Source of the DNA: Candidatus Atribacteria bacterium 1244-E10-H5-B2
Lineage (GTDB): Bacteria > Atribacterota > JS1 > SB-45 > 34-128
NCBI GenBank assembly: GCA_003575245.1
Contig: NMQN01000617.1
Location: forward strand, 1-16,434
Reading direction: 5' to 3'
Length of the DNA stretch: 16,434 bases
Part shown: positions 6,657-10,936 of the stretch, piece by piece
How the letters are laid out: every line of letters begins with the position of its first letter
How positions within the stretch are numbered: the first letter of the stretch is position 1
Translations under genes and position numbers: made by a program
The notes under the pieces: generated by a model
Database searches by the model: none
Told to the model about the DNA's origin: nothing
What the model saw: only the letters and a program-made list of their open reading frames with translations

Positions 6657-6986
6657 ATGGTAACATTTGAAGATTTTGAAAAAATAGATATCCGGGTTGG
6701 CAAAATAATTGAAGTAAAAGATTTTGAGGAAGCCAGAAGTCTTTCCTATAAAGTAAAGATTGATTTTGGGGAATTAGGTATAAAGGCCTCTTCTGCCCAG
6801 ATTACTAAATTGTATTCTAAAGAAAATTTACTTAACCGACAGATTGTAGCGGTAGTTAATTTTCCTCCCAAAAGGATAGCCGGGTTTAAATCAGAAGTTT
6901 TAATTTTAGGAGTAATGAAAGAGGGTGGAGAAGTTATTCTGCTTCAGCCTGACCGAGAAGCCCCTTTAGGCTATAAAATAGGGTAG
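6657..6986 (+). CDS. csaA: tRNA-binding domain protein CsaA
   Basis: Protein of 109 residues made of one tRNA-binding OB-fold (the Arc1p/EMAP-II/MetRS C-terminal type). CsaA hallmarks are IDIRVGKI (10-17), IDFGELGIKASSAQIT (about 35-50), VNFPPKRIAGFKSEVLILG (about 67-85) and LLQPDREAPLGYKIG at the end. Length matches stand-alone CsaA (about 110). CsaA was described as a chaperone-like, secretion-related dimer in Bacillus; RNA binding is expected from the fold and in vivo function is unclear. The ATG at 6657 has AAAGGA about 14 nt upstream, a little far, but no better start exists. Only 28 bp separate it from the methyltransferase and 37 bp from the sirtuin, so the three are probably co-transcribed. 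Confidence 0.92.
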   Translation: MVTFEDFEKIDIRVGKIIEVKDFEEARSLSYKVKIDFGELGIKASSAQITKLYSKENLLNRQIVAVVNFPPKRIAGFKSEVLILGVMKEGGEVILLQPDREAPLGYKIG

Positions 6987-7023
6987 AATAAGTTGAAAAA
7001 CTCCAAAGTTGAAGGTATTTTAA

Positions 7024-7788
7024 ATGGAAAATATAATTAATAATGAAAAAATTAATCGGGTAGCAGAATTAATTAAAGAATCTAAATATACAGTTGTACT
7101 AACCGGAGCGGGAGTAAGTACCGGATCAGGAATAGCAGATTTTAGGACCCCGGGTAAAGGTATTTGGGAGAAGGTAGACCCCTTTAAAGTTACCTCTATA
7201 ACAGCATTCGAGGAGAACCCACAGCGTTTTTATCATTTTTATCAACCTCGTATCGAGATGTTGTCTCGAGTTTATCCCAATCCTGCACACAAGGCTATTA
7301 CCCGTTTGGAAGAGATGGGTTATGTAAAATGTCTAATTACTCAAAATATCGATAACCTGCACCAGAGGGCAGGCTCGAAGAAAATTATTGAAGTTCATGG
7401 AACTTTAAGAGAAGCTATTTGCCGAAAATGTGGAAAGATGATCTCTTCGGAGGTGCTACTGGAAAAAATAGAAACAAGTGAAGAGAAAGTCCCCTATTGT
7501 GAATGCGGCGGAGTATTTAAACCAAATGTAGTCCTCTTTGGAGAGATGCTTCCCAATTTAGATAGTGCCATTTACCAATCTATGCAAGCAGATTTGATGC
7601 TGACTGTCGGTTCATCACTCCAGGTTAGCCCGGTGAATATGTTACCCCAATATTGTCTGGATAGAGGAGGTAAATTAATCATTGTTAATTTTATGTCCAC
7701 TCATCTGGACCATTCAGCTGAGGTAGTGGTCAAGGGAGATGTTTGTGATTTTTTACCGGCAGTTGTAGAAGTCTTGAGAGGAAAATAG
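7024..7788 (+). CDS. cobB: NAD-dependent protein deacylase, Sir2 family (CobB)
   Basis: Sirtuin of 254 residues, the usual bacterial size. It removes acetyl or other acyl groups from lysines, using NAD and giving nicotinamide and O-acyl-ADP-ribose. Visible motifs are TGAGVSTGSGIADFR (27-41, NAD binding), QNID (107-110), catalytic H125 in EVHGT, the zinc cysteines C133/C136 and C159/C161, KPNVVLFGEMLP after the zinc module, and VGSSLQVSP (195-203). The second zinc pair is spaced C-x-C (YCECGG) rather than the commoner C-x2-C, a tolerated variant. It lacks the Tyr/Arg pair of SIRT5-like desuccinylases at the usual place, where PRIEML is seen, so deacetylation is the default guess. It follows csaA closely. 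After the stop there is no strong terminator, only a half-copy of the palindromic repeat. Confidence 0.93.
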   Translation: MENIINNEKINRVAELIKESKYTVVLTGAGVSTGSGIADFRTPGKGIWEKVDPFKVTSITAFEENPQRFYHFYQPRIEMLSRVYPNPAHKAITRLEEMGYVKCLITQNIDNLHQRAGSKKIIEVHGTLREAICRKCGKMISSEVLLEKIETSEEKVPYCECGGVFKPNVVLFGEMLPNLDSAIYQSMQADLMLTVGSSLQVSPVNMLPQYCLDRGGKLIIVNFMSTHLDHSAEVVVKGDVCDFLPAVVEVLRGK

Positions 7789-7805
7789 TTGTAATTAAAG
7801 ATAAA

Positions 7806-7819
7806 GCCGTCCCTTTTTT
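7806..7819. repeat. Half-site relic of the palindromic repeat
   Basis: GCCGTCCCTTTTTT resembles the right arm of the full copies (ACCGTCCCCTTTTT), with one substitution and one G/C pair missing. No matching left arm is found nearby. Probably a decayed copy, but at this length chance similarity is possible. Confidence 0.45.
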
Positions 7820-7839
7820 AAAAAAATATTTATAAAAAT

Positions 7840-7867
7840 TTGACAAAATTGTTTAAAGAGGTAGAAT
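7840..7867 (+). promoter_or_regulatory. Promoter of the RRM-gene leader (copy A)
   Basis: TTGACA at 7840-7845 and TAGAAT at 7862-7867 with a 16-bp spacer. The same TTGACA-16 bp-TANNNT layout stands before leader copy B at 16277-16304, which supports this -10 over the nearby TATAAT at 7867-7872 (21-bp spacer). The transcript would carry a leader of roughly 210 nt before the RRM start codon. Confidence 0.75.
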
Positions 7868-7893
7868 ATAATAGACAAAGTTAATATAAATGG

Positions 7894-7993
7894 CTGGTCC
7901 TTCTTACTAAAAAGAGATGCTAAAAACAATCCATTAATCCCTGAAAACAGAGATTGTTTATGAGGGATCTCTTGTGTTTTAATAATGTTATCG
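7894..7993 (+). promoter_or_regulatory. Structured leader RNA element, copy A (candidate cis-regulatory RNA)
   Basis: Leader core repeated at 16336-16434. The 5' block 7894-7931 matches copy B at 33 of 38 positions, and the 3' block 7965-7993 is identical over 29 nt. Two helices are possible in both copies: outer AAGAGAT (7912-7918) with ATCTCTT (7967-7973), and inner AACAATC (7925-7931) with GATTGTT (7952-7958). The apical loop (20 nt here, 19 in copy B) is not conserved, whereas the 8-nt internal segment length is. Conservation of stems and junctions with a free loop is the pattern of a functional RNA. I do not recognise it as a known riboswitch class. Confidence 0.8.
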
Positions 7994-7997
7994 TTAA

Positions 7998-8079
7998 GAG
8001 GTTGGAATCTCCGTTTTTGTTTCTACCTCCTACAAGAAACGTTATTGGACTTAAGAGAAATAATAACGAAAAGGAGGTA
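7998..8079 (+). promoter_or_regulatory. SD-sequestering switch upstream of the RRM gene
   Basis: The SD AGGAGGTA (8072-8079) is perfectly complementary over 8 nt to TACCTCCT (8024-8031). A nested 7-bp hairpin, CGTTATT (8040-8046) with AATAACG (8062-8068), brings the two together, so the ribosome site can be masked. An alternative partner exists: GAGGT (7998-8002) plus GGAA (8004-8007) can pair with ACCTC (8025-8029) plus TTTC (8020-8023, one G-U pair), which would free the SD. The two states exclude each other. This is inferred from complementarity only. Confidence 0.7.
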
Positions 8080-8085
8080 TGAAAC

Positions 8086-8346
8086 ATGGAAGGTAGTAAA
8101 TTATATGTAGGTAATCTTAAATATTCTGTAACTAATGAGCAACTAACAGAATTATTCTCAGCTCATGGTGAAGTTAAGAGTGTTAACATCATTGAAGGTA
8201 AAGGCTTTGGATTTGTAGAAATGTCTTCTTCGGAAGAAGCTGAAAAGGCCAAAGAAGCTTTAAATAATACCGATTTCGATGGTCGTCCTTTAAAGATTGA
8301 CGAAGCCCGTCCACCGAGACCAAGAAGCGAATATCGTAGATACTAA
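8086..8346 (+). CDS. RRM-type RNA-binding protein (Rbp-like)
   Basis: Protein of 86 residues consisting of one RNA-recognition motif and a short basic tail. RNP2 is LYVGNL (6-11), RNP1 is KGFGFVEM (39-46), and the second helix and last strand (EEAEKAKEALN, GRPLKIDEARP) complete the fold. The loop before RNP1 is short (NIIEGKGFGF); most bacterial Rbp proteins have about six more residues there. The tail PRPRSEYRRY is Arg-rich and may add nonspecific RNA contacts. Such proteins are abundant, often cold- or stress-regulated RNA binders. SD AGGAGGTA lies 6 nt before the ATG and can be masked by the leader, so translation is likely regulated, possibly by temperature or by the protein itself. It is monocistronic: the next gene has its own riboswitch. 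Confidence 0.93.
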   Translation: MEGSKLYVGNLKYSVTNEQLTELFSAHGEVKSVNIIEGKGFGFVEMSSSEEAEKAKEALNNTDFDGRPLKIDEARPPRPRSEYRRY

Positions 8347-8409
8347 AGTAGTATCTCGTAATTAAAATTTGATTTAGTATACTTAAATTTGTTCTGTTTA
8401 AATATCAAA

Positions 8410-8429
8410 AAAATGGGGCCAGCCATTTT
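8410..8429 (+). terminator. Possible weak terminator after the RRM gene
   Basis: Stem AAAATGG (8410-8416) and CCATTTT (8423-8429) with a 6-nt loop, 64 bp after the RRM stop. The following T-run is short (TTTTAAAT) and mostly within the stem, so termination would be weak. Confidence 0.4.
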
Positions 8430-8458
8430 AAATGTATTTAAAAAATAGAATAATACAA

Positions 8459-8541
8459 TAGGGGAGCTTATTAAGGCTGAGAGTGTTTTTAGTAAACAGA
8501 CCCTTAAAACCTGATCTGGGCAATACCAGCGTAGGGAATTA
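8459..8541 (+). promoter_or_regulatory. TPP riboswitch (thi box aptamer)
   Basis: Conserved TPP aptamer elements appear in order: GGGGAGC (8461-8467), GGCTGAGAG (8475-8483), CCCTTAAAACCTGATCTGG (8501-8519), ATACCAGCGTAGGGAA (8523-8538). These form the pyrimidine-binding CTGAGA bulge and the pyrophosphate-sensing P4/P5 arm. The aptamer precedes thiT-thiN, both thiamine genes, and is followed by a terminator, so TPP is expected to switch transcription off. A good promoter is not obvious; TAGAAT at 8446-8451 is a possible -10. Confidence 0.95.
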
Positions 8542-8560
8542 AAACATCAGCGTTTTTATT

Positions 8561-8602
8561 AAACCGCAGATTGCGATTAAAAGATCAGGTCTGCGGTTTT
8601 TT
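8561..8602 (+). terminator. Riboswitch-controlled intrinsic terminator
   Basis: Perfect 10-bp stem AAACCGCAGA (8561-8570) and TCTGCGGTTT (8590-8599) with a 19-nt loop and a T-run (8597-8602). AGATCAGGT (8582-8590), in the loop and first stem base, is perfectly complementary over 9 nt to ACCTGATCT (8509-8517) of the TPP aptamer. That pairing gives an antiterminator that competes with both aptamer and terminator. Confidence 0.9.
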
Positions 8603-8640
8603 ATTTAAATAAATTACTTTAAAAGGAGGGGAGACTTTTA

Positions 8641-9195
8641 ATGAAAGGAAATCAAGTAAAAATTATGACAGAGGTTGGTATGGCAGTGGCGTTGTCTGTT
8701 ATTTTGAATTTTATTCCTTTGTGGAGGATGCCTCAGGGAGGGTCAATTAGCCTTGAAATGCTACCGATTTTAATTATTGCTTTACGCTGGGGAGTCAGCC
8801 CGGGTATGATGGCCGGAGTAGTATACGGTTTAGTTCAATTAGCATTTGGCCCCTTCATTATACATCCAGCACAGCTGGTATTAGATTATCCTTTGCCTTA
8901 TATGTTGGTCGGATTAGCAGGAATATTCTCAAACAAGATAGATTTAAAGGCAAAGGGTAGTACCTATGGCTGGTTATTATTAGCTGTTTTTACTGGTGGA
9001 CTGGGAAGGTTTGTTAGCCACTTCTTTTCCGGGGTTATATTTTTTGCTCAGTATGCTCCGGAAGGTCAAAGTCCATGGGTATATTCAGCTATATATAATA
9101 TCAGTTACCTTTTACCAGCACTATTGCTAAGCTATGTGATTATAATACCATTAATAAAGATTCTGGTAATTAGTGAAGGTGAAAACCAAAGATGA
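8641..9195 (+). CDS. thiT: Thiamine transporter S component ThiT (ECF family)
   Basis: Membrane protein of 184 residues with about six hydrophobic helices, the size of ThiT (YuaJ). It binds thiamine at high affinity and works with a shared ECF EcfT-EcfA1A2 module. Family signatures are the loop-1 segment MPQGGSISLEMLPI (30-43), LDYPLPY (81-87), and H127, W146, Y152 and N153 in the second half, in the region of the thiamine-contacting residues of the Lactococcus protein. The TPP riboswitch and terminator directly upstream, and the thiamine pyrophosphokinase 11 bp downstream, confirm the substrate. SD AAAGGAGGGGAG precedes the ATG. The gene ends in TGA. Its energising module is not in the immediate operon; the CbiQ/CbiO pair at the left edge may belong to another ECF system. 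Confidence 0.95.
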   Translation: MKGNQVKIMTEVGMAVALSVILNFIPLWRMPQGGSISLEMLPILIIALRWGVSPGMMAGVVYGLVQLAFGPFIIHPAQLVLDYPLPYMLVGLAGIFSNKIDLKAKGSTYGWLLLAVFTGGLGRFVSHFFSGVIFFAQYAPEGQSPWVYSAIYNISYLLPALLLSYVIIIPLIKILVISEGENQR

Positions 9196-9206
9196 GAGGA
9201 TAATTT

Positions 9207-9860
9207 ATGTCAACGAATAAAACGGTTGTTGTCTTAAACGGAGAATTGAAAGGGGATAGGGAAGAATTTAAAAAACTAATTGGAGAGAAAGATATATTCT
9301 TTATTGCTGCTGATGGCGGAGCTTTATTTCTGGAGAGTATAGGCTTTTTACCCGATGTGATTATAGGTGATTTTGATTCACTTACCAAGGCACAATATCA
9401 ACGTTATGAAAAATTGGGAGCCAAAATTATAAAATACCCTGTTGAAAAAGATGAAACTGACGGTGAACTGGCACTCCAATATTGTAAGAGAAGGGGTTTG
9501 GATAATATTATTATCATTGGCTTTGCAGGGGGGCGATTAGATCAGCAGTTAGCCAATATCTTTCTCCTGGAATATGCTTTTAGAAATGGGATAACCGCAT
9601 TTATTAAGGAACCAGGGCTGGAAATGGGGATAATAGATAGAGAAAAAGTGTTTTTTCAAAAAATAGGCACCGGGCTTTCTTTAATTCCCTTAGATGAAAA
9701 GGTTATCGGTGTTACTGTAACGGGATGTAAATATTTACTCGAATCAGGAAGTTTATTAAGATATAAGACCAGGGGGATTAGCAATATAATTGAACAGGAA
9801 AAAGTTGTTATCACCGTTCGTAAAGGTTTATTATTATATGTTCTGAATCAGTCGGAATAA
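9207..9860 (+). CDS. thiN: Thiamine pyrophosphokinase
   Basis: Protein of 217 residues that transfers pyrophosphate from ATP to thiamine, making ThDP (TPP). Catalytic-domain motifs seen are ADGGA (35-39), GDFDS (54-58), DETDGELAL (82-90) and GGRLDQQLANI (108-118); the C-terminal beta-sandwich domain has SLIPL (158-162) and TRGISNI (198-204), where the thiamine-binding Ser-Asn pair lies. Length is normal for bacterial ThiN. GAGAGGA precedes the ATG, and the 11-bp gap after thiT makes a two-gene operon of uptake and activation that shuts down when TPP is abundant. It converges on mazF, 46 bp away. Confidence 0.95.
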   Translation: MSTNKTVVVLNGELKGDREEFKKLIGEKDIFFIAADGGALFLESIGFLPDVIIGDFDSLTKAQYQRYEKLGAKIIKYPVEKDETDGELALQYCKRRGLDNIIIIGFAGGRLDQQLANIFLLEYAFRNGITAFIKEPGLEMGIIDREKVFFQKIGTGLSLIPLDEKVIGVTVTGCKYLLESGSLLRYKTRGISNIIEQEKVVITVRKGLLLYVLNQSE

Positions 9861-9875
9861 CCATGGCCACGGTCT

Positions 9876-9890
9876 ACTAAATCATTTAGT
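9876..9890. repeat. Perfect 15-bp palindrome between convergent thiN and mazF
   Basis: ACTAAAT, C, ATTTAGT reads the same on both strands, with CGG and CCG three bases further out on the left and directly adjacent on the right. It sits mid-way between two convergent genes. It may be a weak bidirectional terminator or a binding site; there is no T-run of note. Confidence 0.45.
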
Positions 9891-9906
9891 CCGCTTGTAA
9901 TCATGT

Positions 9907-10251
9907 TTACAAACCCAAACTAATTCTTATAGCTTCATCTATTTTCTTCATGATTACATCATCGAAATGCTCGAGTTTTTTAACTATTCGTTCTTTTGAT
10001 ATGGTTCTTATTTGATCACCTTGAATAATACTATCTAAATTTAATCCTCCTTTTTCTTTCTTTACCCAGACATCTGTAGGATATTCTTTAGATATTTCTT
10101 TTTGGCTGGTTATAATTGCTATAATAGTTGTTGGGGAAAATTCATTCCCAATATCATTCTGAATTATAACACAAGGTCTTATTTTTCCGGTTTCTGAGCC
10201 CTTAACCGGTTCTAAATCTACTAAAATAGTATCCCCTCTTTTAATATCCAT
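9907..10251 (-). CDS. mazF: mRNA interferase toxin MazF/PemK (NdoA-like)
   Basis: Toxin of 114 residues, close in length and sequence to Bacillus NdoA (EndoA), which cleaves single-stranded mRNA at short specific sequences. Family features are KRGDTILVDLEPVKGSE at the start, IRPCVIIQNDIGN (24-36) with catalytic R25, T48 in IITSQ as the second catalytic residue, and QIRTISKERI (80-89). All key residues are present, so it looks active; the cleavage sequence cannot be predicted. The ATG follows the antitoxin stop by 3 bp, so the pair is translationally linked, antitoxin first. On the opposite strand to its neighbours and with its own promoter, it is an independent module. Confidence 0.95.
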   Translation of the reverse strand: MDIKRGDTILVDLEPVKGSETGKIRPCVIIQNDIGNEFSPTTIIAIITSQKEISKEYPTDVWVKKEKGGLNLDSIIQGDQIRTISKERIVKKLEHFDDVIMKKIDEAIRISLGL

Positions 10252-10254
10252 TTT

Positions 10255-10488
10255 TTAAACATTTTCTCCATCGGTGTATTTAAAGTCTTCACATATTTTA
10301 AGATTTAATTTAGCTTTTGCTTTATATCCTTCAGCTAACTCTTTTTTAAGTTTTTCCTCTTTTATTTTACTGGCATATACTTCAGTTGCTTCCCGGACAA
10401 ATTCACTCAAATTCATATTTAATTCTTTGCTGGTTCTTTTTATTTCATATAATAAATTATCCGAGAAGTTTATATTTATTCTTTTCAT
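10255..10488 (-). CDS. mazE: Ribbon-helix-helix antitoxin of the mazEF pair
   Basis: Protein of 77 residues. The N-terminal ribbon KRININFSDNLLYEIKR (2-18) and the helices with LNMNLSEFVREATEVY (23-38) form a ribbon-helix-helix DNA-binding domain, as in EndoAI-type MazE antitoxins. The Lys-rich C-terminus (about 42-77) is the likely toxin-masking tail. It should neutralise MazF and repress the operon. AGGTG lies 8 nt upstream of the ATG on the minus strand. Two near-identical 12-bp direct repeats between promoter and gene may be its operator. Confidence 0.88.
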   Translation of the reverse strand: MKRININFSDNLLYEIKRTSKELNMNLSEFVREATEVYASKIKEEKLKKELAEGYKAKAKLNLKICEDFKYTDGENV

Positions 10489-10530
10489 TTTTAGTCACCT
10501 ATCATTAAGATCCTTTTCTCTTAAAAATCC

Positions 10531-10555
10531 TATTGTACATATTTATTATACATAT
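10531..10555. promoter_or_regulatory. Tandem direct repeats, possible mazEF operator
   Basis: On the + strand TATTGTACATAT (10531-10542) and TATTATACATAT (10544-10555) match at 11 of 12 positions with a 13-bp period. They lie just downstream of the minus-strand -10 box, over the transcription start. Ribbon-helix-helix repressors typically bind such tandem sites; assignment to MazE is inferred. Confidence 0.5.
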
Positions 10556-10557
10556 TA

Positions 10558-10586
10558 AATATACACCTATATATACATCTTGTCAA
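10558..10586 (-). promoter_or_regulatory. mazEF promoter
   Basis: On the minus strand TTGACA (10586-10581) and TATATT (10563-10558) are separated by 17 bp. The -35 box is full consensus and the -10 box 5 of 6. Transcription would start about 60 nt before the antitoxin ATG. Confidence 0.8.
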
Positions 10587-10631
10587 CACTTATTATTAAC
10601 ATGTTATTAACACACTTATTATTAATATAAT

Positions 10632-10850
10632 ATCGAGTATCGAGTTAAGAAAGAGAAAGAAAAGATAGAAAAAAGCGGCATTCTTCTTTTTATCTAACTA
10701 CCAATTAGATTTTACACTAACCATTAAATACGTATCACGTATTGCGTTAAGAAAGATAAAGAAAATAAATTAATTGAAAGTAGAGAAAAGACGTAAGCAT
10801 AACTTTTTGTACCTAACTGCCCCCACTAAATTTGCACTAATAATAAAGTA
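10632..10850. repeat. Diverged tandem duplication in the mazE-tkt spacer
   Basis: The 448-bp gap before the transketolase gene has no coding sequence. It holds two diverged copies of a unit of about 100-120 bp. Shared landmarks are GTTAAGAAAGA (10644 and 10746), CTAACT (10694 and 10813), and TTACACTAA against TTGCACTAA (ending 10720 and 10840), in the same order; the second copy has about 17 extra bases in the middle. Words such as TATCGAGTAT and CGTATTGCGTT resemble the reverse complement of the spacer at 2440-2515. Confidence 0.5.
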
Positions 10851-10866
10851 TAAAAACAAAAAAAGT

Positions 10867-10895
10867 TTGTAGAAGAAAAAAAATAAGTGTAAAAT
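10867..10895 (+). promoter_or_regulatory. Possible promoter of transketolase
   Basis: TTGTAG (10867-10872) and TAAAAT (10890-10895) with a 17-bp spacer, about 40 nt before the tkt start. The match is moderate (4 of 6 and 5 of 6) in very AT-rich DNA. Confidence 0.4.
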
Positions 10896-10936
10896 ATTAA
10901 ATATCAGTATTCAGAAGAGAAGGAGGAATTTCTAAA

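Noticed and set aside
7894..8000. Leader copy A as a simple intrinsic terminator
   Set aside because: The outer stem is only 7 bp and AT-rich, followed by GTGTTTTAATAATG without a proper T-run, and the conserved blocks extend well beyond the stems.
10274..10558. 94-residue plus-strand frame opposite mazE
   Set aside because: It is the antisense of the antitoxin and its promoter, with hydrophobic composition produced by the A/T-rich complement and no SD.
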